64,000 bases of DNA from Firmicutes bacterium CAG:555 (GTDB lineage Bacteria; Bacillota; Clostridia; Oscillospirales; Oscillospiraceae), in NCBI GenBank assembly GCA_000431075.1, contig HF986880.1:7354-71353 (forward strand). The letters run 5' to 3'. The translations under genes were made by a program, and so were the position numbers. The notes beneath the pieces were generated by a model. The model worked only from the letters and a program-made list of their open reading frames with translations. It made no database searches and was not told the DNA's origin. Shown here piece by piece: positions 35,902 to 45,306 of the stretch; positions within the stretch are counted from its first letter, which is position 1; each line of letters begins with the position of its first letter.

Positions 35902-36501
35902 TCATTCAAACAGCACATTTGCAACCTCGGCCACCATGGTCTTGTGGCAGCGGTCGACGAGCATTTCCGCACTGCAATTGAGCTCTATTCCGTTTTCTAT
36001 GAGAACAAAGCCGCCGCAGATATTGACCGGATCGCCTGCGACCGTAAGCTTTCCGACCTTGCCCTGCGCAGCAAGCAACTCATTGGCCTTGTCTGCTATA
36101 CGCTGTCCGTATTCGTTTTTATCGTTTTTGCAGAAGTACATCGTCTCCGTGCCGGTCTGCGACACTTTGGCTGCCATTTCGGCGAACAAAGCAACATATT
36201 TGTCCCGGGGCAACTCGCACAGGAGCGAAACGGCCTTTGCAAAGGTCTCGACTACTCTTTCCTGCTTTGCGCCCAGAACATTTTTCTTGGCTTCCATCTC
36301 GGCCATACGGAGCTTACGGCCGTACAGCGCCTCGCACTCGGCCTCTCCCTCACGAATGAGCCTGTTGTAAGCCTCCTGCGCTGCTTTCTCGCCGGCACTG
36401 CGAATTTCTTCCGCTTTTTTGTTTGCCTCATCAAGCAGCGCCTGAGCCTGAGCCTGAGCGTCGCTTTCTATATGGGCAATGATCTTTTCAGTGCCTTTCA
36501 T
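35902..36501 (-). CDS. atpE: V-type ATP synthase subunit E (peripheral stalk)
   Basis: The 199-residue protein has a long charged N-terminal helix (KIIAHIESDAQAQAQALLDEANKKAEEI) that pairs with G/H and a globular C-terminal domain (GGFVLIENGIELNCSAEMLVDRC). It forms the stator with the small first subunit of the operon. Confidence 0.95.
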   Translation of the reverse strand: MKGTEKIIAHIESDAQAQAQALLDEANKKAEEIRSAGEKAAQEAYNRLIREGEAECEALYGRKLRMAEMEAKKNVLGAKQERVVETFAKAVSLLCELPRDKYVALFAEMAAKVSQTGTETMYFCKNDKNEYGQRIADKANELLAAQGKVGKLTVAGDPVNICGGFVLIENGIELNCSAEMLVDRCHKTMVAEVANVLFE

Positions 36502-36524
36502 ACATCTAACTCCTTGCTTTTTTA

Positions 36525-37007
<483 letters not shown>

Positions 37008-37030
37008 CTAAATTCATTTATGTTGTATTT

Positions 37031-39028
37031 TTATTCTATTACATCGTAGTACTTAGAGTTGACCTTTAGAGGGCTGAACGGCTTGCCGCCGTCGACATAG
37101 AACTTGCCGAAGAACTCAAGACACTGCAAGCGCAGGTCGTGAACGAAGCAGCCCAAAAGGTTAAGTCCGAAGTTGAGCGCATGGCCGATTATGAAGATGA
37201 CCAGAAACGCCAAGACCGTCAGGACATTCAGTCCGCCCGATTCTGCGGGCATGAGCGCAATGGTGTTGAAAACCTGAGCGACAACGCCGCCTGCGAGCAT
37301 GAGCGCCATGATACGGGAATACGACAGCACATCGCCGAACCAGCCGGTCAGCGTATTGTAGATACAGCCGAAGGCTGCGCCTATCTTGCCGAACACGCCC
37401 TTTGAGTGGCGGCCTGCACCGAACAGCAAAAGCACGCTGCCGACGATGATTATCACCACGCCGACCTTGCCGAGCATCGCCGGAGCGGACGGGAGCAGCT
37501 TCGTGCTGCCCCACATAATACCGCCGATGAGGATGACCCACAGCGAGCCTTCCTCGAACAGGCCGTCGAGCAAATTGCCCGCCTTGCACTTTTCCACAAA
37601 GCTTATCACCATACCGGTGTTAAGGTGGATCAGTCCGACGACCAGCGAGCCGTAGAGTACGGTGTTGCTGTCGTTTACGGGGCTGAACAGATACGGCAGT
37701 CCCGCCCATGTGGAAGCGGGGTCAATAAGATGCACCAGACGATACGGTATATCACCGAAGAAGCCGCCTGTCAGTGCGCCCATTACCATGGTCGATATAC
37801 CCGCATACAGAACCAGCTGGCAAAACGCAAGCGAGCCGCCCTTGGGCTTTATCTTCTTCATTGCGACGATAGCGGCCAGCACCATCACAAGACCGTAGCC
37901 GATATCGGCCATCATAAGTCCGTAGATGATTATGAAAAACGGCGCCATCATCGGGTTTGCGTCAACACCGTTGTACGCCGGCAGGCTGTACATGTTGGTT
38001 ATCATGTTCATCGAGTTTGTCAGCTTATTGCTCTTAAGCTCGACCGGAACATCGGGATACTCGTCCTCGGTGGGGTCCTCGGTCTCATATGCGCAGTCAA
38101 ATTTGCCGAGAAGCTTTTCAAGCTCGGCTTCCTTCTCTGCGGGGAACCAGCCGTCTAAAATAACGGTGCTCTGTGTCCCCATGAGCTTATCCTCGGCCTC
38201 GCTGAAAGCAATATCTGTGTCGGCTCTGTCCGCCCAAAGCTCAAGAGCCGCTCTGTGCTCTGCCTTTGACTTGACATCCTCGATAAGCTGATTTTTCTCC
38301 TTGGCAAGAGCCCTGAGCTCCGCCTTGTACCCGTCGGTACACTCCTTGGGCGTGCCGGTGAGGCCGGAAAAGCTCATGAGCGAGAAGCTGTAGTCTCTCA
38401 GCGCCTCAAGCGCCTTCAGTTGCTGCGAGCGGTGGCTGAGCAAAACGAGGTAGTGCTGGAGCTTATCCTTTGAAACTTCGAATATCTCCGCCTCGTCGGC
38501 AGCCTCGGCAAGTCTTGCCCTCATGTCGTCAAGCGAAGCCTTTGCCGGACATGCACCGAGGAACATGATGCTGTCCCGGGTTCCCTCCGTCTCCAAGGGG
38601 CAGTCGAAGCTCAGCCACGGTGCAAGAGATTCGATAAGTCCTCTCACGCGGCTTTCCTCCGTGCCGATGCGCTTTATCCTGTCCTCATCGGCGATAAGAT
38701 TTTCTGCCACGCTGCGATATTTTTCGAGGCTCTGCCTGTTCAGAAATTCCGAAAGCGCCACATCGGGCTTAGCCGACAGCAGCGGGCTTTTCGCCGGAGC
38801 GTATGTATTGAGCACTCCGATAGCCTGCTGCAAAAGCGCCTTTTCGGCTCTGCGCTCGGAAACGCCGCTCGACTCCCGGCTCAAATACTGAGAAAGCTCC
38901 GGGGCAAGGCCGTCATTTTCCGGCTCCCGAAGCTCAACACAGCCGAAAATCATCAGTTGCTTGAGCAGCTCTTCCTTCTGATTTCGAACAGCCATCAGCC
39001 TCAGCTTTTTCATTTTTACGATGGCCAT
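37031..39028 (-). CDS. atpI: V-type ATP synthase subunit I (membrane stator, a-subunit homologue)
   Basis: The 665-residue protein has a long cytoplasmic N-terminal half (about 1-340, coiled-coil arms) and a C-terminal half with seven or eight transmembrane helices (MMAPFFIIIYGLMMADIGYGL onward) including the half-channel arginine region near LSYSRIMALMLAGGVV. It holds the ring and provides the ion path. The start overlaps the stop of the upstream small subunit gene by one base (ATG directly at its end). Confidence 0.95.
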   Translation of the reverse strand: MAIVKMKKLRLMAVRNQKEELLKQLMIFGCVELREPENDGLAPELSQYLSRESSGVSERRAEKALLQQAIGVLNTYAPAKSPLLSAKPDVALSEFLNRQSLEKYRSVAENLIADEDRIKRIGTEESRVRGLIESLAPWLSFDCPLETEGTRDSIMFLGACPAKASLDDMRARLAEAADEAEIFEVSKDKLQHYLVLLSHRSQQLKALEALRDYSFSLMSFSGLTGTPKECTDGYKAELRALAKEKNQLIEDVKSKAEHRAALELWADRADTDIAFSEAEDKLMGTQSTVILDGWFPAEKEAELEKLLGKFDCAYETEDPTEDEYPDVPVELKSNKLTNSMNMITNMYSLPAYNGVDANPMMAPFFIIIYGLMMADIGYGLVMVLAAIVAMKKIKPKGGSLAFCQLVLYAGISTMVMGALTGGFFGDIPYRLVHLIDPASTWAGLPYLFSPVNDSNTVLYGSLVVGLIHLNTGMVISFVEKCKAGNLLDGLFEEGSLWVILIGGIMWGSTKLLPSAPAMLGKVGVVIIIVGSVLLLFGAGRHSKGVFGKIGAAFGCIYNTLTGWFGDVLSYSRIMALMLAGGVVAQVFNTIALMPAESGGLNVLTVLAFLVIFIIGHALNFGLNLLGCFVHDLRLQCLEFFGKFYVDGGKPFSPLKVNSKYYDVIE

Positions 39029-39342
39029 TAACTGTTCACGATCCTTTCTACGACCATAGTCGCCGTGCTTGTGATTCGCTTGTCGGCTCTGGCGTTGAGT
39101 ACCGCAACCTTGGTTTCGGCAGCACTATTGATTTTTTCGATTTCCTCAGCGGCCTTGGCCTCGGTGCGGCTTATCATTTCGTCGACCTTGTCCTTTGCCT
39201 TCAGCGCAGCCTTTTCCTGATCGGCCTTGCTGAAAGTCTCCGCCTCGGCAACGATGCGCTTGGCCTCCGCCTGAGCATCATCCACGAGCTGCTTGGCTCT
39301 TTCCTCTGCCAGAGAAACATCAACTATCGCTTCAAACGGCAT
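39028..39342 (-). CDS. V-type ATP synthase subunit G/H (peripheral stalk)
   Basis: The 104-residue protein is a single Ala/Glu/Lys-rich coiled coil (SLAEERAKQLVDDAQAEAKRIV) like AhaH/NtpF, the stalk partner of subunit E. It is the first gene of the operon, with AAAGGGGGATG before the ATG. Confidence 0.9.
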   Translation of the reverse strand: MPFEAIVDVSLAEERAKQLVDDAQAEAKRIVAEAETFSKADQEKAALKAKDKVDEMISRTEAKAAEEIEKINSAAETKVAVLNARADKRITSTATMVVERIVNS

Positions 39343-39765
39343 CAGAGCATCCCCCTTTCCGAAATTTTATACAATCAACAACTGTAACAGTTTCTATAAC
39401 AGTCAGTATGTGCATGATAACAAAATATGCCCTGAAAAACAAGGATTTTTCGGCACTTTGTTTGACAAAATCAAATCAATTGAGATGGTCAAAACTTCGT
39501 CAATTCTGCCGTCGGGCCGCCCCTCGGCTAAAAGCCTTGATATGCCGATATAGTTTGCAAATTAACGCTCTGTTCTGCCAAGATTGACATTTAATTCGCA
39601 ACCGTACAGGCGTTAATTTCTCGTTAATTTTTGTTGTTTTCGTTCTATCGGTCGAGTTTGTGTAAATAATTCTAATTTTCGCTTGCAAAACTTCGAGATA
39701 ACTTATATAATGCAAGTGTGGAATTGAATCAAAATTTTGAAATACTTCGCCGGGAGGCTTAATAA
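39343..39765. promoter_or_regulatory. Divergent intergenic region between V-ATPase operon and E2-like gene
   Basis: The 423-base gap holds no gene. A near-consensus promoter for the rightward gene is TTGCAA (39683-39688), 17 bases, TATAAT (39706-39711), 55 bases before its ATG. Towards the V-ATPase there is a possible -10 TATAAA (minus strand near 39370) but no clear -35. Paired AACAG repeats (near 39385-39402), a TGCCCTGAAAAA...TTTTTCGGCA imperfect hairpin (near 39430-39457) and two GTTAATTT repeats (near 39613-39630) are unassigned. Confidence 0.6.
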
Positions 39766-40647
39766 ATGGCTAACAACTATCGCAGGCGCAGCGGAGACCG
39801 TGTCGACGGACGCCGTATCCGTTCACTCAACGGCTTTTTCAACTTCATTCCCTACATAATGCCGCACAGAAACGATGCATGCAACTATTACCAGGAATCG
39901 TTTGAGATAACAAACGCCGACCGCTGGTTCAGGCAGCAGCGTCTCAACGGCTACAAGGGCATCGGCATGCTGCATCTTTTCATCGCAGCCTATGTCAGGG
40001 CCATTGCAGAGCTGCCCGCCCTCAACCGCTTTGTCGTCGGCCGCCGGGTGTACGCCCGCAATAACATTGAGGTCGTGCTGACGGTCAAGAGAAGCCTCGC
40101 TATCGACGCTACCGAGACCACCATCAAGGTAGAGTTTGACCCCACGGACACCATCTTCGATGTCTACCGTAAGATGAACGAGGAGATAGAGAAGATCAAA
40201 TCCTCCGATGAGGACAACGGCACGGAGGAGTTTGCAAACAAGTTTGCCAAGATGCCCCGCTTCCTCATCCGCTTCATCATTTGGCTGCTCAAGGTCGGCG
40301 ATTACTTCGGCCTGCTGCCGAAGAATCTGCTCGATGTCAGCCCATTCCACGGCTCGATGATAATCACCGACCTCGGCTCGCTCGGCATCGGTCCCATTTA
40401 TCATCATATCTACAACTTCGGCACTCTGCCGGTGTTCATCTCGTTCGGTGCAAAGCGCAAAGCGGTCGAGCTTGACCGCAACGGCGTTCCCGTTGAGCGA
40501 AAGTATGTTGACGGCAAGTTCGTCATGGACGAGCGTACCGTCGACGGTCACTACTATGCGACCGTGTTTAAGTATATAAACCGCTTTATCTCCGACCCCT
40601 CACTGCTCGAGGTGCCCCCAGAGAGAGTTGTGCAGGATATCTTCTGA
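39766..40647 (+). CDS. Standalone E2 acyltransferase-like protein lacking the catalytic histidine
   Basis: The 293-residue protein matches the catalytic domain of 2-oxo acid dehydrogenase E2 (chloramphenicol acetyltransferase fold): SLAIDATETTIKVEF, ITDLGSLGIGPIYHH, LPVFISFGAK and the C-terminal DERTVDGHYYATVFKYINRFISDP. No lipoyl or E1/E3-binding domain is present. In true E2s the last motif is DHRxxDG with His as base; here it is E256, so acyltransfer by the normal mechanism is unlikely. It has its own promoter and terminator and stands alone. A structural, CoA-binding or altered enzymatic role is possible. Confidence 0.8.
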   Translation: MANNYRRRSGDRVDGRRIRSLNGFFNFIPYIMPHRNDACNYYQESFEITNADRWFRQQRLNGYKGIGMLHLFIAAYVRAIAELPALNRFVVGRRVYARNNIEVVLTVKRSLAIDATETTIKVEFDPTDTIFDVYRKMNEEIEKIKSSDEDNGTEEFANKFAKMPRFLIRFIIWLLKVGDYFGLLPKNLLDVSPFHGSMIITDLGSLGIGPIYHHIYNFGTLPVFISFGAKRKAVELDRNGVPVERKYVDGKFVMDERTVDGHYYATVFKYINRFISDPSLLEVPPERVVQDIF

Positions 40648-40660
40648 AATTAAATTCTAT

Positions 40661-40689
40661 GATGGCAGACAGCTTGTCTGCCATCTTTT
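40661..40689 (+). terminator. Terminator after the E2-like gene
   Basis: An 11-bp stem (40661-40671 / 40675-40685), 3-base loop and TTTT follow the stop codon by 14 bases. Confidence 0.8.
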
Positions 40690-41735
40690 CATATCGGCGG
40701 GTCGATATGCGTGCCGGTGGCAACGGTACCGTCCTCGATATCGTGGTCTGCGAGTATCTCGTCCTGCGTGAGCATGAAGTAATTGAACCAATCAAGACCG
40801 TCGGGCGGAATATCATAGCCGTCGGACCATGTGACATCGACATGGTATGTGCCGCTTTCAAGCCGCACGAGATTCCATGCGTGCGAAACATTGCGGGATT
40901 CGCCGCTGACCGTTCTGCACCACAGGTTTGCCTTTTTGCACAGGTACTCAAAGCCCCGTGAGTAGCCTTGGCATATCGAGTGGCCGCCCTCTATCGCACC
41001 GTAGGCGGTGCCTATCTGCGTTCCGCCGACGCTGTCGTAGTCGTAGGTCGTCCTGAGCGATATGACCACGGCGAGATAGCGGTATTTATCGTAGGTGCTC
41101 AGCCCCTCTGGCATACCGGCGACAATTGCGTCGCACTCGGCATCGAACACCTCAAGCTCGTGCCGGAGCTCATCCTTTTGCTCTGCGGTCGTAACATCGC
41201 CGCCCCCGGGCATGAAGTAGCGGGAGGTAAGTGCCGTCGTCATGTCGCCGTCAATGACCTCGGAGATGAGAAAATACAGCTCAAGCTCGGGGTGATCCTG
41301 ATTTAACGCCCCCATGACGATGAGAAGATCGTCCAGTGTATCGTAGCCGTATTCCTCTGCAGTGTATGTAAAGTCCTCAATGCGCTGCACCTTGGGCAGT
41401 ATCTCGTCATAGAGCTTTTTCTGATTATCCGTGAGCTGCTTGTACGCATCGTCGTCTCCGCCCTCATAGGGGTATGTCACCTGCGAGCCGGAAAACTTCG
41501 TGCTCTCTATGATATCGCCCGCAAACTCAATGTCGTCCGACACCCGTTCGAGCGCTTCTTTTTTTATTTCATCGTCCTGCGCCGTTTGCCTGACGCACAC
41601 AATGCAAAGCAGCGCTATGGCGACGCACACTGCCGTAAGCACGATGCGCAGGGTTCTTTTCTTCACGAAAACGGTGGCGACCAACGCCAAGGCTGCGAAC
41701 ACGCAGGCCAGAACTATGGTTGTCGTATGCGGCAT
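40689..41735 (-). CDS. Membrane-anchored transglutaminase-like protein
   Basis: The 348-residue protein has two N-terminal hydrophobic segments (about 6-24 and 31-48), then an extracytoplasmic region ending in a transglutaminase-like domain with the triad Cys in GGHSICQGYSRGFEYLC, His in VSHAWNLVRL and Asp in VDVTWSDG. Bacterial members are usually proteases or of unknown role at the cell surface. It stands alone on this strand. Confidence 0.85.
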   Translation of the reverse strand: MPHTTTIVLACVFAALALVATVFVKKRTLRIVLTAVCVAIALLCIVCVRQTAQDDEIKKEALERVSDDIEFAGDIIESTKFSGSQVTYPYEGGDDDAYKQLTDNQKKLYDEILPKVQRIEDFTYTAEEYGYDTLDDLLIVMGALNQDHPELELYFLISEVIDGDMTTALTSRYFMPGGGDVTTAEQKDELRHELEVFDAECDAIVAGMPEGLSTYDKYRYLAVVISLRTTYDYDSVGGTQIGTAYGAIEGGHSICQGYSRGFEYLCKKANLWCRTVSGESRNVSHAWNLVRLESGTYHVDVTWSDGYDIPPDGLDWFNYFMLTQDEILADHDIEDGTVATGTHIDPPI

Positions 41736-41799
41736 GATTTTTCTCCTTTTCCCTCAATTGTTAATATTTTATCACTATATTATCTGCTTTGCAATGGGT

Positions 41800-41844
41800 A
41801 TGAAAAAATGCCATGACTTCATTTAGAAAAGCCATGACATTTTT
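41800..41844 (-). terminator. Terminator overlapping the 3-prime end of the PHP gene
   Basis: Minus-strand arms 41831-41844 and 41804-41817 pair over 14 bp with two G-U pairs and end in a T run; the left arm lies within the last codons of the PHP gene, whose stop sits in the loop. Confidence 0.75.
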
Positions 41845-42682
41845 CTCTTTCACGCAGCTTTGCAAGCAGCTCGTAGGGCGCATTGAGCTCCCCATGCATG
41901 CCGCTGCCCATCTCGATGTGCGGCTTGTGGCTGCCGTGCCAGTCGCTGCCTGCGGTGGCGCAGAAGCCGTAGGCAGCGGCAAGCGCTTTCAGGCGTGCGC
42001 AGACCTCGGGTGAGTAGCCCGAGTAGTAGCACTCAAGGCCCGAAACGCCGGCATCCCGTGCCTTTTCCATAAGTTCGGTCATGCCCTCATCGTCAAGCCT
42101 GTACTGCATGGGGTGCGCAATAGACGACACTCCGCCCGCTCCGCGGATAAGCTCCGCCGCTTCCTCAACGGAGAGGAAGTGCCTGCGGATATAATACTTT
42201 CTGCCCGGGTCAAGATATCGCACAAATGCGTCCTGCACGCTGTCGGCAAGTCCGGCTCTGATAAGGCACAGCGCAAAATGCGGCCTGCCGATTATCGAGC
42301 CCGGGTGTTCGGCCTTGAGCTCGTCTAAGTCTATAATTATGCCGTCCTTAGCCATGAGGTCGACCATCTTTTTGTTGCGCTCGTCACGGTCGGTGACTAT
42401 CCACTCGAGTGTGCCGTTGAGCTTCTCGTTGTGCGGGTCGATATCGTATGCAAGCATGTGCACCTCTTTGCCGTACCAGCCGCAGCCAAGCTCCAAGCCG
42501 CCTACGACCTCGATTCCGAGCTTTTCTCCGGCGGCCTTAGCCTCGGGAACGCCGTTTGCCGTGTCGTGGTCGGTTATGGCGATGGCCTTGAGTCCGAGCG
42601 CCTTTGCGTGAGCAACGGTGTCTGCGGGGCTTTCCGAGCCGTCGGATATATTCGTATGTGTATGAAGGTCAATTTCTCTCAT
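41819..42682 (-). CDS. PHP domain phosphoesterase (RNase AM/YciV-like)
   Basis: The 287-residue protein has the PHP metal motifs DLHTHTNISDGSESP at the N-terminus, ITDHD, GLELGCGW, SIAHP and GSDWHGSH at the C-terminal end. Homologues act on 3-prime,5-prime nucleoside bisphosphates or as 5-prime-3-prime exonucleases on small RNAs. The start overlaps the amidohydrolase stop by four bases (ATGA). Confidence 0.9.
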   Translation of the reverse strand: MREIDLHTHTNISDGSESPADTVAHAKALGLKAIAITDHDTANGVPEAKAAGEKLGIEVVGGLELGCGWYGKEVHMLAYDIDPHNEKLNGTLEWIVTDRDERNKKMVDLMAKDGIIIDLDELKAEHPGSIIGRPHFALCLIRAGLADSVQDAFVRYLDPGRKYYIRRHFLSVEEAAELIRGAGGVSSIAHPMQYRLDDEGMTELMEKARDAGVSGLECYYSGYSPEVCARLKALAAAYGFCATAGSDWHGSHKPHIEMGSGMHGELNAPYELLAKLREREKCHGFSK

Positions 42683-43944
42683 CTTACCGCTTCCGAAATT
42701 TTATCTGCCTCGGCGTAGAGCTTCCCGGCATCCTCGCCGATGAAAAACTCTCCGTTTTCGTACAAGACTTTGCCGTTTACCATCGTCAGGCGCACATTTT
42801 CCTTCGAGCCTGCGTAAACGATGTTTTTGCTGATATTATTCAGCGGGTGCATATTCGGTCTGTGCAGATTTATGACCGTCATATCCGCCTTTTTGCCGGT
42901 GGCTATGCAGTCGCAGTCCGTTAAACCCATCGCCTTGGCGCCGCCAACGCACGCCATTTCAAGTACCCTGTTTGCATCGCACACGGAAGCGTCCGCTTCA
43001 CGGTACTTGGCCAAAGCCGTAACAAGGTACATTTCCCTGAAGAAGTCGAGCGCATTGTTTGACGCTGCGCCGTCGGTTCCTATGGCAATGTCAATGCCCT
43101 CGGAAAGAAATCTCGTGACCGGTGCAATGCCGCTTGCTAACTTAAGATTTGATGCGGGGTTCAGAACTGCGCAAAGCTTGCGGCGCCTGAAGATGTCGAT
43201 ATCCTCCTCGCTCATATACACGCAGTGGAAGCCGCCGCCGCCGTGATCGTACATGCCGAGCCTATCAAAAAGCACGGTGGGCGTAACGCCGTGGCGCTCG
43301 ATGCAGCCCTGAACCTCGCCTTTTGTCTCGGACGAGTGGACGAACATGGGCGCTTTGTATTTATGCGTGAGGGAGGCGACATACTCCATGCGCTCAAGGC
43401 TTGTCGTGTACTCGGCGTGGAAGCCGAGGCGGTAGGATATAAGCTCGTTGCAGTCGTTAAAATGCAGATACTCCCGCTCGAGCGCCGTGATGTCACGGTC
43501 AAAGTTGTTGAGCGCACCGCAGATGACCGTGCGGAAGCCTGCGTCCACATTTGCCTTAACATAGGCATCGTTGTGGAAGTACATATCAAAGCTTGAGGTG
43601 ATGCCGCTTGAAAGGTACTCCATTATGGCGAGCTTCGTCATGACATACAGCATATCCGGTGAAAGCTTCGCCTCACGGGGAAACACCTGCTCGTTGAGCC
43701 AGCGGTCAAGCGGCATATCGTCCGCCATCGAGCGCAGGAAGGTCATCGCCGAATGTGTGTGCGCATTTTTAAACCCCGGGAGCAGCAGGTCGCCTTTAAG
43801 GTCGATTTCCCGCTCAAACTGCGGCATAGCTGCCTTTTTCGGGCCAACATAGCATATGCTGCTGCCGTCCGTCCATACCTCGTCATTTGTAATTTCGGTG
43901 CCGTTTACAAAGCTTAGCACCCTGCCGTTATAAAATCTTATCAT
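42679..43944 (-). CDS. Amidohydrolase, MTA/SAH deaminase type
   Basis: The 421-residue metal-dependent hydrolase has NAHTHSAM (HxH metal pair), VHSSETKGEV, the zinc-ligand HC in GGGGFHCVYM and GTDGAASNNALD, the combination found in MtaD/TrzN/AtzB deaminases. Deamination of S-adenosylhomocysteine or methylthioadenosine is likely but guanine-like or pterin substrates cannot be excluded. It overlaps the PHP gene and follows murT by 18 bases. Confidence 0.87.
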   Translation of the reverse strand: MIRFYNGRVLSFVNGTEITNDEVWTDGSSICYVGPKKAAMPQFEREIDLKGDLLLPGFKNAHTHSAMTFLRSMADDMPLDRWLNEQVFPREAKLSPDMLYVMTKLAIMEYLSSGITSSFDMYFHNDAYVKANVDAGFRTVICGALNNFDRDITALEREYLHFNDCNELISYRLGFHAEYTTSLERMEYVASLTHKYKAPMFVHSSETKGEVQGCIERHGVTPTVLFDRLGMYDHGGGGFHCVYMSEEDIDIFRRRKLCAVLNPASNLKLASGIAPVTRFLSEGIDIAIGTDGAASNNALDFFREMYLVTALAKYREADASVCDANRVLEMACVGGAKAMGLTDCDCIATGKKADMTVINLHRPNMHPLNNISKNIVYAGSKENVRLTMVNGKVLYENGEFFIGEDAGKLYAEADKISEAVR

Positions 43945-43962
43945 TTGTTCCGTCCCGTATCT

Positions 43963-45306
43963 TTATTCCCAGAAGTTTTTGCCGCCGAGCCTGCGTATAA
44001 GCTCTTGCCGGACTTCGAGCATGGCGGTGTATGTCGGAAGTATATAGATAAACGCATCCTCGTCTCGGAGGCGTTTGAAAAGCTGTGCGTAATTTGAAAT
44101 TGTCTCGCACCCGACGCTCTCACGCTCAAGACGCTGCGCCATGGTCTCGGCTCTGTCGCCGGTGCAGTAGACATTCTTGAGGTTTCTCATGCGCCGGAGC
44201 GCACCGAAGTCGGCATCGTCCAGCCACGAGATATCCGTGCCGTCGGCAGGCCTGTCATTAATGACGAAAACGAGAGATTTTGCGCTTTTGTCGCTGCGTA
44301 TCGTATCCAGCGTCTGGTCTGCCGCAGCGGCATTTTTTATAAGTATCATCCTTGCGCCGGCCTTGCCGAGGGCAAACTTTTCCATGCGTCCGAAGCCGCA
44401 CTCGAAGCTCGACACGGCTTTCAGAGTGTATCGCAGCTCAACGCCCGCCGCCGTCATGAGTGCAGTCACGCCTGCGGCGTTATAGATATTATATAGCCCC
44501 GGGAGCGCACATTCCGCAAGAGTTTTCTCCGCACCGTCTGAAATGACAAAGCATCCGTCCGCCAGCACATCACTCACCGTGACGAGCGTTTCATGCCGAC
44601 GAGTGCCGCATTTTGGACAGCGAAAGCCGCCTAAGTTTGCGTAGGTCACATAGTCGTACTCAAGCTTTGCGCCGCAATTAACGCAGCGGCTTTCCTCGCC
44701 GCTTTCGGGTGAGAGCTTATCGCCCGCCGATAGGCCGTACCACAAAACTTTGTTCGGCACCTTATCGGCTATGCTCGCCGCCATCGGGCAATCGGCGTTC
44801 AGGCACACGAGCGTTTCGGGTGTTGCGCCCAAGCCCTGCGCAATTGCGTCTCGGGGCGTTGTCACCGTGCCGTAGCGGTCAAGCTGATCCTTGAACAGAT
44901 TCGTGACAAGCACGGCCTTGGGCTTCGTTGCACGAAACACCCGACGAGCCGCCGCCTCGTCACACTCGATGACCGCCCATTTTTTCTTCGGGCGCATGAA
45001 AATGCTTGCATTTTCAATAAACTCGCAGGCTATGCCGCCGATGAGGTTTGCACCCGACCGGTTTGAAAATGCGTCAAGTCCGGCATTACCCAGCGCCGTT
45101 TCCGCCATTCTGGCAGAGGTGGTCTTTCCGTTTGTCCCCGTGATCATGAGCGTGCTCACCCCGCGGGCTGTCAGCTCCAGCACCTCGGGGCAAATTTTAA
45201 GCGCAAGCTTGCCCGGAAGCGCCGTTCCTCCTTTGTTTAGAAGCCTTAAAATTCCGTGCGTGATCTTACAGACCACGCACGCAACAAATGCCAATAAACT
45301 TTTCAA
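43963..45306 (-). CDS. murT: MurT, Mur-ligase-like subunit of lipid II isoglutaminyl synthase
   Basis: The 447-residue protein has a P-loop ITGTNGKTTS (about 55-64), an inserted zinc ribbon (CVNC and CPKC) that is diagnostic of MurT, and the C-terminal DUF1727 domain ending LRDEDAFIYILPTYTAMLEVRQ. With the glutaminase GatD it amidates D-glutamate in the peptidoglycan stem. gatD normally sits directly next to murT; here the neighbours are glmS and the amidohydrolase, so the partner must be elsewhere. Confidence 0.93.
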   Translation of the reverse strand: MKSLLAFVACVVCKITHGILRLLNKGGTALPGKLALKICPEVLELTARGVSTLMITGTNGKTTSARMAETALGNAGLDAFSNRSGANLIGGIACEFIENASIFMRPKKKWAVIECDEAAARRVFRATKPKAVLVTNLFKDQLDRYGTVTTPRDAIAQGLGATPETLVCLNADCPMAASIADKVPNKVLWYGLSAGDKLSPESGEESRCVNCGAKLEYDYVTYANLGGFRCPKCGTRRHETLVTVSDVLADGCFVISDGAEKTLAECALPGLYNIYNAAGVTALMTAAGVELRYTLKAVSSFECGFGRMEKFALGKAGARMILIKNAAAADQTLDTIRSDKSAKSLVFVINDRPADGTDISWLDDADFGALRRMRNLKNVYCTGDRAETMAQRLERESVGCETISNYAQLFKRLRDEDAFIYILPTYTAMLEVRQELIRRLGGKNFWE

